DNA of 18,457 nt from an uncultured Clostridia bacterium (GTDB lineage Bacteria > Bacillota > Clostridia > Christensenellales > Aristaeellaceae): the NCBI GenBank assembly GCA_947600345.1, contig CANQGC010000024.1, positions 1 through 18,457 of the forward strand, written 5' to 3'. Shown piece by piece: positions 1-7,006 of the stretch. The notes under the pieces were generated by a model. It had not been told where the DNA came from. It saw nothing but the letters and a program-made list of their open reading frames with translations, and did not search any database. The position numbers and the translations under genes are program-made. The stretch's first letter is position 1. Every line of letters begins with the position of its first letter.

Positions 1-635
1 TTGGCGAACACCAGCGGGTTGGCCGCGTCCACGATGGAGACTTCGACCGGGCCGTAGCCGGGAACGTCCAGCGTGTCCACCGCGTTGCCGGTGGGCAGCA
101 GGCCGTGGCCCAGCGTGCCGGCGGGATCCACGAACTTCAGCTTCACCGGGGAGGCCGTGCCCGGCACGCCCGCGATGTAGAAGTCGCCGGAGTAGGCCAC
201 CTCGCCGCCGGGGGTCTGCACCTCCGCCGCGATGATCTTGTCCGTGTTGGTGTTGAAGATGCGCACGGTGGTCTTCCCGTCCTCGGCCTCGACCAGGCCC
301 TTCTCGATGGCGAAGGGGCCGACGCCCGAGGAGATGTTGCCGCAGTTGCCCTTGTAGCTGACGATGGGCTTGTCCACGGAAACCTGGGCGAAGGTGTAGT
401 CCACGTCCGCGCCGGGGCGGTCGGACTTCTTGACGATGGCGACCTTGCTCGTCACGGACTGGGAGCCGCCCAGGCCGTCGATCTGCTTCTTGTCCGGACT
501 GCCCATCAGGCGCAGCAGGATCGGCTCCCACTCGTCCTTATTCTCGGGCAGGTCGGTCTCCAGGATGTAAACGCCCTTGCTGGTGCCGCCGCGCATGATG
601 GTCACGGGCAGCTTGCGAAGATTCTTCTTATCCAT
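1..635 (-). CDS. PrpF-family isomerase (2-methylaconitate isomerase / oxalomesaconate tautomerase type), C-terminus off the window
   Basis: The first 211 residues are present, and the gene runs off the left edge. PrpF proteins shift a double bond (cis-trans isomerisation or tautomerisation) in small unsaturated tricarboxylates in the cytoplasm. Family motifs seen are RGGTSKG (about residue 15), GGSQSVTSKVAIV (about 56-68, holding the conserved Lys) and GNCGNISSGVGPFA (about 96-109, holding the conserved Cys), followed by FNTNT. The ATG at 635 is preceded by AAGGAGG about 8 nt upstream, and this site overlaps the stop codon of the hydratase gene, so the two are almost certainly co-transcribed and coupled. 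Pairing with an aconitase-family hydratase recalls both AcnD-PrpF of the methylcitrate cycle and YbhJ-YbhH of E. coli. No prpB or prpC is in view, so the exact substrate is open. Confidence 0.9.
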   Translation of the reverse strand, partial: MDKKNLRKLPVTIMRGGTSKGVYILETDLPENKDEWEPILLRLMGSPDKKQIDGLGGSQSVTSKVAIVKKSDRPGADVDYTFAQVSVDKPIVSYKGNCGNISSGVGPFAIEKGLVEAEDGKTTVRIFNTNTDKIIAAEVQTPGGEVAYSGDFYIAGVPGTASPVKLKFVDPAGTLGHGLLPTGNAVDTLDVPGYGPVEVSIVDAANPLVFA

Positions 636-648
636 GAGCTCTGCCTCC

Positions 649-2916
649 TTATCCCTTGCGCTTGCGGTTGAAGTTGATCAGCGAACCGCAGCGGATGATC
701 TCCTTCTCCTCGTCGGTGAGCGGCGCGATGGACAGCGTGAGCTGCTTCGCGTTCTCGCCCAGCACGTAGGCGGGGATGTTCTTCATGTCGCCGTCCAGCG
801 CAGCGCGGATGTTCGGCACGAAGATGTAGTCGCCGTCGGTGAAGTCCGGCTCGCCGTCGATCACGAAGGGCACCATGCCCCAGTTGATCAGGTTCGAGCG
901 GTAGCGCTTGGTGGCGTATTCCTTGACGATGTTCGCGCCGCCCAGCAGCACGCGCTGGCAGGAAGCCGCCTGCTCGCGGGCGGAGCCGTCGCCGGGCTTC
1001 ACGGCGTAGATGGTGCTGGACAGGTCGACCTGCTCGTCCTTCACGCCCTCGCAGCCGGGGATCGTGCGCACCTCGTTCAGCGCGGCCTCGACCTCCGCCG
1101 GGCAGGAGCCGGCCTTGCGGGCCTTCTCGTCGGCCATCACGGCCTTGGCGCGGCCCACGTACTCGGGCACGCGGCGGCTGAGCGTGAATTCGGCCAGGCC
1201 CATGGGGTTCGAGCGGAAGGAGCCGGTCTCGCCGGAGGGGATCAGCTCGTCGGTGGTGGTCACCGGGTCGGTGATGTAGGCGCAAACCTTGAGCAGCATG
1301 TGCTCGTTGAGCGCGGGCAGCTCGGGCCAATCCTTGATGTTCGGGCCGCAGACCAGCGTCTCGTTCAGGTCGCCCTTGCCGAAGCCCTGGTACACGCGGT
1401 GCTCGTAGGCGGTGGGATCGTAGTGGTACTCGGGGCAGTCGTACTCGTAGCCCACTTCGTCCGCCGCGGTGATGCGGCCGCCGTTGGCGGCGGTGGCGGC
1501 GATCGAGCGCGCGTCCATCAGCGCCACGCTGGAGAGCTGGCCGTTGCCGGGCTTGCTGCCCTCGCGGTTCGGGAAGTTGCGCGTGGTGTGGCGAATGGAG
1601 AGGCCGCCGTGGGCCGGGGTGTCGCCCGCGCCGAAGCAGGGGCCGCAGAAGGCGGTGCGGATCGTGGCGCCCGCGGCGATGAGCTTCTCCAGCGCGCCCT
1701 TGCGCAGCAAATCGAGCATCACAGCCTGGCTGCTGGGATAGACGCCCAGCGCGAACTCGTCCGTGCCGGTGGACTTGCCGTCGAGCAGGTAGGCGGCCTC
1801 CATGATGTTGGTGTAGGTGCCGCCCGCGCAGCCGGCGATCGTGCCCTGGTCGGCCCAGAGCGCGCCGTCGTGGACCTTCTCCCACAGGTTCAGGTGGAGC
1901 TCGGGGCGCTTGATGAGCTTCTGCACGTCCTTCTCCACGCCGTGGAGGATGTCGTCCAGGTTCGCGTTCAGCTCGCGAATCTCGAAGCCGTTGGACGGGT
2001 GGAAGGGCAGCGCGATCATGCTGTGCACGGTGGACAGGTCGATGTAGACGCAGCCGTCGTAGTAGGCGGTCTCCGCCGGGTCGAGCTGCTTGAAGTCGCC
2101 CGCGCGGCCGTGCTCGGTCAGGTAGGCTTTCGTATCTTCATCGGTGCGCCAGATGGAGGACAGGCAGGTGGTCTCGGTGGTCATCACGTCGATGCCGTTG
2201 CGGTAGTCGGTGCTCATGCTGGACACGCCGGGGCCCACGAACTCCATGACCTTGTTCTTCACGTAGCCGTTCTTGAACACGGCGGAGACGATGGCGATGG
2301 CGATGTCCTGCGGGCCGATGCCCGGGTTCGGCTTGCCGTCCAGGTACACGCAGATGACCTCCGGGTACGCCGCGTCCCAGGTCTGCTCCAGGATCTGCTT
2401 GACCAGCTCGCCGCCGCCCTCGCCCACGGCCATCGTGCCCAGCGCGCCGTAGCGGGTGTGGCTGTCGGAGCCCAGGATCATCCTGCCGCCGCCGGCCATG
2501 GTCTCGCGCATGTACTGGTGGATGACGCCCATGTGCGGGGGCAGGTAGATGCCGCCGTACTTCTTGCAGGCGGTCAGGCCGAAGAGGTGGTCGTCCTCGT
2601 TGATCGTGCCGCCCACGGCGCAGAGGCTGTTGTGGCAGCAGGTCAGCACGTAGGGAAGCGGAAACTTGTCCAGCCCAGACGCGCGGGCGGTCTGAATGAT
2701 GCCCACATAGGTGAGGTCGTGGCTGGTGATCGCATCGAACTTGATCTTGAGCGAGGCGGGATCGCCGCTCACGTTGTGGGCCTGCAGGATGCCGTAGGCG
2801 ATGGTTCCCTTGCGGGCCTCCTCCCTGGCTGCGCGCAGTTCGGGGGTCGCCTCGGCCTCGGGCACGAGCGTCTTGCCGCCGAGCAGGTAGACGCCGGAAT
2901 CGTAGAGCTTGACCAT
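649..2916 (-). CDS. Aconitase-superfamily hydratase, YbhJ-like
   Basis: A 755-residue protein of the length of E. coli YbhJ (about 750 aa), shorter than AcnA or AcnD. Family knowledge predicts a [4Fe-4S]-dependent hydratase/dehydratase of a tricarboxylate. Visible features are GSDSHTRYGALGTMAVGEGG (substrate-binding His/Arg region), the cluster cysteines in GCAGGTYTN and FCGPCFGAGD, the FRSNPMG segment and a C-terminal swivel domain with RYRSNLINWGMVPF. The start is set at the ATG at 2916 (MVKLYDSG) because AAAGGAG lies 7 nt upstream. An in-frame ATG about 90 nt further out has no such site and would add an unrelated, basic tail. The next gene, a PrpF-type isomerase, begins 13 nt after the stop. 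The gene diverges from a LysR regulator, which probably controls it. Substrate specificity cannot be read from the sequence. Confidence 0.88.
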   Translation of the reverse strand: MVKLYDSGVYLLGGKTLVPEAEATPELRAAREEARKGTIAYGILQAHNVSGDPASLKIKFDAITSHDLTYVGIIQTARASGLDKFPLPYVLTCCHNSLCAVGGTINEDDHLFGLTACKKYGGIYLPPHMGVIHQYMRETMAGGGRMILGSDSHTRYGALGTMAVGEGGGELVKQILEQTWDAAYPEVICVYLDGKPNPGIGPQDIAIAIVSAVFKNGYVKNKVMEFVGPGVSSMSTDYRNGIDVMTTETTCLSSIWRTDEDTKAYLTEHGRAGDFKQLDPAETAYYDGCVYIDLSTVHSMIALPFHPSNGFEIRELNANLDDILHGVEKDVQKLIKRPELHLNLWEKVHDGALWADQGTIAGCAGGTYTNIMEAAYLLDGKSTGTDEFALGVYPSSQAVMLDLLRKGALEKLIAAGATIRTAFCGPCFGAGDTPAHGGLSIRHTTRNFPNREGSKPGNGQLSSVALMDARSIAATAANGGRITAADEVGYEYDCPEYHYDPTAYEHRVYQGFGKGDLNETLVCGPNIKDWPELPALNEHMLLKVCAYITDPVTTTDELIPSGETGSFRSNPMGLAEFTLSRRVPEYVGRAKAVMADEKARKAGSCPAEVEAALNEVRTIPGCEGVKDEQVDLSSTIYAVKPGDGSAREQAASCQRVLLGGANIVKEYATKRYRSNLINWGMVPFVIDGEPDFTDGDYIFVPNIRAALDGDMKNIPAYVLGENAKQLTLSIAPLTDEEKEIIRCGSLINFNRKRKG

Positions 2917-2993
2917 AGCAGTTCTCCTTTCGGGTGGGTGATGTTGTGACGGTGCGCAGAAGGAACGCCAGAGCGGTCCCTTCTTATGGATAT

Positions 2994-3022
2994 ATCTTAC
3001 CACCATCAAAACGATATGTAAA
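2994..3022 (-). promoter_or_regulatory. Predicted sigma-70-type promoter of the hydratase-isomerase operon
   Basis: Reading the minus strand, TTTACA (3022-3017) is separated by 17 nt from TAAGAT (2999-2994). The predicted start of transcription is near 2987, giving a leader of about 70 nt before the ATG at 2916. The -10 is imperfect, as expected for an activator-dependent promoter. Confidence 0.6.
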
Positions 3023-3046
3023 ATTCATATTATTCATTGAATTCAT
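3023..3046. repeat. Three ATTCAT repeats phased at 9 bp
   Basis: ATTCAT occurs at 3023-3028, 3032-3037 and 3041-3046, exactly 9 bp apart. The last copy overlaps the left arm of the T-N11-A palindrome and the first abuts the predicted -35 box. They may form the activation half of the LysR-type site, or simply be AT-rich repetition. Confidence 0.45.
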
Positions 3047-3061
3047 AGTTTTAAGCTATGA
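3043..3061. promoter_or_regulatory. Candidate LysR-type operator (T-N11-A palindrome)
   Basis: TCATAG-N7-CTATGA is a perfect 6-bp inverted repeat containing the T-N11-A core typical of LysR-family recognition sites. Its centre (3052) is about 65 bp upstream of the predicted hydratase transcription start, which is the usual position of the main LysR-type binding site. Binding by the neighbouring regulator is inferred. Confidence 0.6.
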
Positions 3062-3121
3062 TAAATTGCAGGGAAATCCACGAAAATGCTGTACAAAAGT
3101 GCCGCTATACGCCGGATTTGC

Positions 3122-3152
3122 AAAAAAGAGGGCGGGGCAAGCTCCCCGTCCC
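3122..3152 (-). terminator. Intrinsic-terminator-like hairpin with U tract, minus strand
   Basis: On the minus strand a G+C-rich stem (3152-3144 pairing with 3137-3130, one bulged base, 6-nt loop) is followed by TCTTTTTT. It lies upstream of the predicted hydratase promoter and no minus-strand gene ends here. It must therefore stop a short divergent or antisense transcript, or act in a longer leader from a second promoter. A weak candidate for such a promoter is TTGCCG-N16-TATAAC (3247-3220, minus). Confidence 0.5.
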
Positions 3153-3198
3153 GTTACTATTCGATTGAAGAATGTTTTTTCAAAAATCCATGTACATA

Positions 3199-3227
3199 TT
3201 GCACAAAGCGCGCCCAGGCGTTATAAT
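3199..3227 (+). promoter_or_regulatory. Predicted promoter of the LysR regulator gene
   Basis: TTGCAC (3199-3204), a 17-nt spacer and a perfect TATAAT (3222-3227). The start site would be near 3234, about 27 nt before the ATG. Confidence 0.75.
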
Positions 3228-3260
3228 GGATGCAGAACGACCGGCAAGGGAGGGCGAACC

Positions 3261-4181
3261 ATGGATTTTCGCGAATTGACCTACGTGCTGGCCATCGCCA
3301 AGCACCAGAACATCACCAAGGCGGCGGAGTCGCTCTACGTGAGCCAGCCCACGCTGAGCAAGTTCCTGATCGCGCTGGAGCACGATTTGGGGCTGAAGCT
3401 CTTCCGCAAGCTGGGCCACCGCTACCTGCTGACCTACGCCGGCGAGAGATATGTGGACAAAGCCCAGCAGATTCTTCGCATAAAGAGCGACCTGGACGCG
3501 GAGCTGGCGGACATACTGAAGCGGGACGTGGGCGTGGTGAACGCCGCCTTCGCGCCGATGCGCTGCTCCCACATGCTGCCCTACGCGCTGCCCAAGTTCC
3601 AGGCCCTGCGGCCGAACGTGAAGGTCAACATATTCGAGGGCCACTCGGCGAGCAACGACCAGCTGCTGCTCGACGGCGAAATCGACGTGGCCTTCTACAG
3701 CAAGCCCACGAACCTGAACCCGCTGCTCGAGTACGAGAAGCTCTGGGAGGAGGAGATGCTGATCTGCACCTCCGAGGACAACCCCATCGGCCGCTTCGCC
3801 CAGCCCAACCCCTCGAGCCGCTACCCCAGGCTGGACCCGGCGCTGCTCAAGAACGAGCGCCTGCTGCAGATGCTGCCCGCGCAGCGCACGCGCCAGATCA
3901 CCGACGACTACTTCCGCGAGATCGGCCTGCACTTCGACAACGTGATGAACACCAGCAACCTGCCCGCGATCATGGAGCTGGTCTCGCTGGGCTACGGCGT
4001 GGCGTTCATATTCGAATCCCACCTGCGCCACCGGGTGGAGACGCGGCCGATCAAGTGCTACAGCTTCGGCGAGCCCCGCACCACATCGGACTTCGTGGCC
4101 GCCTATCGCAAGGGCAGCTACCTCTCCAACTACGTGCGGGACTTCATCGAGATCACCCGCCAATACTTTCACGGGGAATAG
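3261..4181 (+). CDS. LysR-family transcriptional regulator
   Basis: A 306-residue regulator of normal LysR length. Residues 1-60 form the winged HTH (MDFRELTYVLAIAKHQNITK, then AAESLYVSQPTLSKFL). The rest is a two-lobed periplasmic-binding-protein-like effector domain beginning near residue 90 (VNAAFAPMRCSHMLP) with the usual GEIDVAFY and LVSLGYGVAF segments. The ATG at 3261 has AAGGGAGGG just upstream. A longer open frame exists upstream, but it starts inside the divergent promoter region and does not resemble the family. The gene is divergent from the hydratase-isomerase pair, as ybhD is from ybhH/ybhJ in E. coli, so it probably senses a tricarboxylate-like substrate of that pathway and controls the T-N11-A site at 3043-3061. 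The inducer is unknown. Confidence 0.93.
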   Translation: MDFRELTYVLAIAKHQNITKAAESLYVSQPTLSKFLIALEHDLGLKLFRKLGHRYLLTYAGERYVDKAQQILRIKSDLDAELADILKRDVGVVNAAFAPMRCSHMLPYALPKFQALRPNVKVNIFEGHSASNDQLLLDGEIDVAFYSKPTNLNPLLEYEKLWEEEMLICTSEDNPIGRFAQPNPSSRYPRLDPALLKNERLLQMLPAQRTRQITDDYFREIGLHFDNVMNTSNLPAIMELVSLGYGVAFIFESHLRHRVETRPIKCYSFGEPRTTSDFVAAYRKGSYLSNYVRDFIEITRQYFHGE

Positions 4182-4225
4182 CGGCGGGGCCGGAGGCCCA
4201 GGCGCTCAGCTCCGCCGCCGCTTTT
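4180..4225 (+). terminator. Compound GC-rich hairpin between two convergent genes
   Basis: AGCGGCGG (4180-4187) can pair with CCGCCGCT (4215-4222), enclosing a second hairpin GGGCC-GGA-GGCCC (4187-4199). On the plus strand it ends in CTTTT. It overlaps both stop codons of the convergent LysR and response-regulator genes, so it could serve both directions. The U tract is short and the assignment is tentative. Confidence 0.4.
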
Positions 4226-4967
4226 CGTTGCGGTACTGCTGCGGAGAGATTCCCACGTACTTCTTGAATATGCGCGTGAAGTAGCCCGGCTCGGGATAGC
4301 CGACCATCGCGCCCACGACGCTCGCGGTGAGCTCGTCGTCCGAGGCGAGCAGCTGGCAGGCGCGGTTGATGCGCAGCGTGATCAGGTACCGGTTCGGCGG
4401 CACATCGAAGCTCTGCTGGAAGATGCGGCTCAGGTGCCCGGGGCTGTAGTTCATGCTCTCGGCGATCAGGTTGATCCGCACGTCCTCCCGGTAGTGGGTG
4501 TTCAGGTATCCCTTCAGCAGCTCCGCGGCGAGCTGGGGCGAGGGGCCTTCCCCCGCGCCGGAGAACACCGCCTCCAGTTCCCTTCGCTCGGCGGCGTAGC
4601 GCACCCGGAGCCGCTCCAGCGCGTCCCGCAGCGCCGATACCTCCACCGGCTTGAGCAGGTAGTCGAAGGCGTGCAGGCGGCAGGCGCGCTGGGCGTATTC
4701 GAAGTCCGCGTAGCCGCTGATGACGATGCAGTCCAAATCGGGGCGCGTCTCCCGGGCGCGCTCGATCAGCTCCAGGCCGTCCATCACGGGCATGCGGATG
4801 TCGGTGATCAGCAGGCTGGGGTTGAACTCCTCGATCTTCTCCAGCGCCTGCACGCCGGTCTGGGCGCTCGCCGCCACGTGGAAGCCCAGGTCGAGCTTGT
4901 GTATCTTCTCTATGGTGTTCTGCAAAATCAGCAGCTCATCCTCGGCGACGACAACCTGATACTGCAT
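4206..4967 (-). CDS. Response regulator, receiver plus AraC-type DNA-binding domain (YesN-like)
   Basis: A 253-residue cytoplasmic regulator. The receiver domain (about 1-120) has the acidic pocket E9-D10, phospho-acceptor D56 in LITDIRMPVMDG, S84 in VISGYADF and K106 in DYLLKPVE. The C-terminal part (about 145-248) is a double-HTH AraC domain with NLIAESMNYSPGHLSRIFQQ and the family signature GYPEPGYFTRIFKKYVGISP followed by PQQYR. It is only about half the length of classical YesN proteins, having no long linker. Its ATG immediately follows the TAG of the kinase gene with no gap, and its AAGGAGG lies inside the kinase reading frame, so the two are translationally coupled. It probably activates the divergent sugar-transport operon. 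Confidence 0.93.
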   Translation of the reverse strand: MQYQVVVAEDELLILQNTIEKIHKLDLGFHVAASAQTGVQALEKIEEFNPSLLITDIRMPVMDGLELIERARETRPDLDCIVISGYADFEYAQRACRLHAFDYLLKPVEVSALRDALERLRVRYAAERRELEAVFSGAGEGPSPQLAAELLKGYLNTHYREDVRINLIAESMNYSPGHLSRIFQQSFDVPPNRYLITLRINRACQLLASDDELTASVVGAMVGYPEPGYFTRIFKKYVGISPQQYRNEKRRRS

Positions 4968-6755
4968 CTAGGCCGGCCTCCTTCCGATTCGAACGCAGGC
5001 GTGTCCCTCCGCGCCGTTTCCAAATTCAAATACGCATTCCTCGTGACAGTAGAGCTTCCAGCGCAGATAGACGTTGATCATGCCCATGCCGCCGATGCCC
5101 TGGGGCATGCGCTCCGCGCTGGGATCCTCGTCGATCTCGCGCACCCTCCGGCCGAGCTCCTCGAGCACCTCCGGCGGGAAGCCGCCGCCGGAATCCTCCA
5201 CCCAGATGCTCCAGCCCTCGCCCTCCCGCGCGCCGCGCACCCGCAGCGACCAGGGCGGCAGGCAGTCGGTGCCGTACTTGACGGCGTTCTCCACCAGCGG
5301 CTGCAGTATCAGCTTCGGTATGCGCGCCTCCCGGGGGAGCTCGTCCACGTCCATCTCGATTCGCAGGCTCTCCTGGTAGCGCATCTGCATGCAGTAGAGA
5401 TACTTGCGCACGATGTCCAGCTCCTGGGCGAGCGTCACCTCGGAGGTCTGGACGTCGGTGATGTAGCGCATCAGCTCGGAGAGCGTCTGGCACATGGTCG
5501 TGACCTCCTCGGTGCGGCCGTACTCCGCCAGTATGCTGATGCAGGAGAGGGTATTATAGTAGAAGTGCGGATTCATCTGCACCTGAAGCGCCGTCATGCG
5601 GGACTTGAACTCCAGCTGGCGGCTGGCCTGCAGCTCCTCCAGCGACCTGCCCAGCGACTGGCTCATCAGCTGGAACTCCTGGAACAGCTCGTCCAGCTCC
5701 TCGTAGGGCACGGAGTAGTCGTCCGTCTTCTCCAGCGCCAGCGTGTCCAGGCGCAGGCGCTGCACGATGTGCTTGAGGTGCTGCACCGGCCGCACCATCC
5801 TGCGGGAGAACTCCCAGGAGATCAGCACCGACAACAGCAGCAAAACCACGAAGGCGCAGACCAGCAGCAGTATCAGCCGGTACACGGGCCGCAGGATCAC
5901 GCGCTGGCGCTGCAGCGAGATGTAGCTCCATCCGCTGTAACTGGACTGGGAGCGCACGTACTGGTAGCGCTCGTTGCCGGCCGCCCCGCGCACCTCACCC
6001 GGGGCGTCGGGATTCTCGCTGGTCAGCGCGAAGAGCCTGCGCGCGCCCTCGCGCTCGTCCGCCGCCGCGCCGTAGGGATAGATCAGAGCGCCGTCGGCGT
6101 CGAAGATGTAGAGCAACTCCGCGTCGTCGCGCTGGTGGGCGTAGGAGATGATGGGCGCGAAGATTTGATCGCAGCGCTCCACCGCCTCCAGTGTTCCGAT
6201 CACCTCATTGTGCGCATCCAGCGCGGCGCGGTAGACGGAGAGGAACCAGTTGCGCAACCCGCCCGCCGAGTAGCGGGTGGTGTAGTAGGGCGCGCTCAAT
6301 AGCTTCTTGCCGCCGAGCGCGCGGATCTCTCCGGCGAGCTCCGCGTCCATCGTGCGGGTGACGTAGCTCCAGCTGTCGTCGGTGCCCACCGCTCCGCCGG
6401 AGTTGGGGTAAAGGTTCACGCGAAAGGCCCTGCGCTCCGAGCCCACCACGGAGAGCACCGTGTTGAGCGCCGATTGCTTGCTCCAGTCCTGCGAGTCCGT
6501 CAGGAAGCCCGTCAGGCGGTTGGCGTAGTTGATGTTGGCGGTGACGTAGTCCAGCTCCCGCAGATTGGCCTCCACCTGGTTCAGCCGGGAATCGTTCAGG
6601 TTTAGGAGCGACACGTGCTCCCGGTCGATCAGGATCTGGGACACATAGAAATAGAACAGCGCCGAGAACAGCACCAGGATCAGCAGCGGTATGATCAGCG
6701 TGTGCCGGAACACCTGCTCCTGCATCTTCCGCGGAAAACGCTTCGCCCGGCGCAT
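4968..6755 (-). CDS. Membrane sensor histidine kinase, YesM-like
   Basis: A 595-residue kinase. A short basic N-terminus precedes TM1 (about 20-41). An extracytoplasmic sensing region, probably Cache-like, spans about 45-288, then TM2 (about 290-314) and a HAMP-type linker (about 315-370). The His_kinase dimerisation segment has H397 in QVQMNPHFYYNTL, and the ATPase domain has the N box (QPLVENAVKYG), DSGGGF and GIGGMGMINV. This is the family arrangement of YesM-type sensors of extracellular carbohydrates. The ATG at 6755 is chosen because GGGAGGGG lies upstream. A longer frame extends past the predicted promoter (6832-6804) and cannot be its start. It forms a bicistron with the response regulator and diverges from the transport operon. 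Confidence 0.92.
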   Translation of the reverse strand: MRRAKRFPRKMQEQVFRHTLIIPLLILVLFSALFYFYVSQILIDREHVSLLNLNDSRLNQVEANLRELDYVTANINYANRLTGFLTDSQDWSKQSALNTVLSVVGSERRAFRVNLYPNSGGAVGTDDSWSYVTRTMDAELAGEIRALGGKKLLSAPYYTTRYSAGGLRNWFLSVYRAALDAHNEVIGTLEAVERCDQIFAPIISYAHQRDDAELLYIFDADGALIYPYGAAADEREGARRLFALTSENPDAPGEVRGAAGNERYQYVRSQSSYSGWSYISLQRQRVILRPVYRLILLLVCAFVVLLLLSVLISWEFSRRMVRPVQHLKHIVQRLRLDTLALEKTDDYSVPYEELDELFQEFQLMSQSLGRSLEELQASRQLEFKSRMTALQVQMNPHFYYNTLSCISILAEYGRTEEVTTMCQTLSELMRYITDVQTSEVTLAQELDIVRKYLYCMQMRYQESLRIEMDVDELPREARIPKLILQPLVENAVKYGTDCLPPWSLRVRGAREGEGWSIWVEDSGGGFPPEVLEELGRRVREIDEDPSAERMPQGIGGMGMINVYLRWKLYCHEECVFEFGNGAEGHACVRIGRRPA

Positions 6756-6803
6756 GCCAACCCCTCCCCCCACGCGTTCGTATGGCTCCGAAAGAATATG
6801 CAT

Positions 6804-6832
6804 ATTATAACATGCTCCATTAAAAAAAGCAA
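6804..6832 (-). promoter_or_regulatory. Predicted promoter of the two-component operon
   Basis: On the minus strand TTGCTT (6832-6827), a 17-nt spacer and a perfect TATAAT (6809-6804). The start site would be near 6797, giving a leader of about 42 nt. This also fixes the kinase start at 6755 and not further upstream. Confidence 0.72.
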
Positions 6833-6871
6833 CGGAATGGCCAATGGCGGCGCGCAGAATTGGAGAATCAG

Positions 6872-6903
6872 TGCATAAAGCGCAAAAAGTGCAAAGCCTT
6901 TGC
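6872..6903. promoter_or_regulatory. Candidate response-regulator binding region: phased repeats and a palindrome
   Basis: Three 9-bp units TGCATAAAG, CGCAAAAAG and TGCAAAGCC lie head to tail at 6872-6898. The last overlaps the inverted repeat GCAAAG-C-CTTTGC (6891-6903), centred about 54 bp upstream of the predicted transport-operon start. Position and repeated half-sites fit an AraC-type activator. That the neighbouring response regulator binds here is inferred. Confidence 0.45.
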
Positions 6904-6935
6904 GAGAAAAGTATATGGCTTTTGGCGGCCGAAGC

Positions 6936-6944
6936 TGCTACAAT
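6936..6944 (+). promoter_or_regulatory. Extended -10 promoter of the sugar-transport operon
   Basis: TGCTACAAT is an extended -10 element. No good -35 sits 17 nt upstream (TGGCTT), which suggests activator dependence. The start site would be near 6951, about 56 nt before the ATG at 7007. Confidence 0.55.
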
Positions 6945-7006
6945 GGATATGGTAGACGCATGCGCGAGCGGCGCATGCCCACAGAGAAGAAAGAGGAGGA
7001 AATAAA

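Noticed and set aside
577..2949. A 790-codon plus-strand frame opposite the hydratase gene
   Set aside because: Val/Ala/Gly/His-rich translation with no motif. The opposite strand encodes a full aconitase-family protein with a ribosome site.
2934..3260. An N-terminal extension of the LysR regulator
   Set aside because: LysR proteins start at the HTH. The extension covers both promoters and the operator, and the ATG at 3261 has a good ribosome site.
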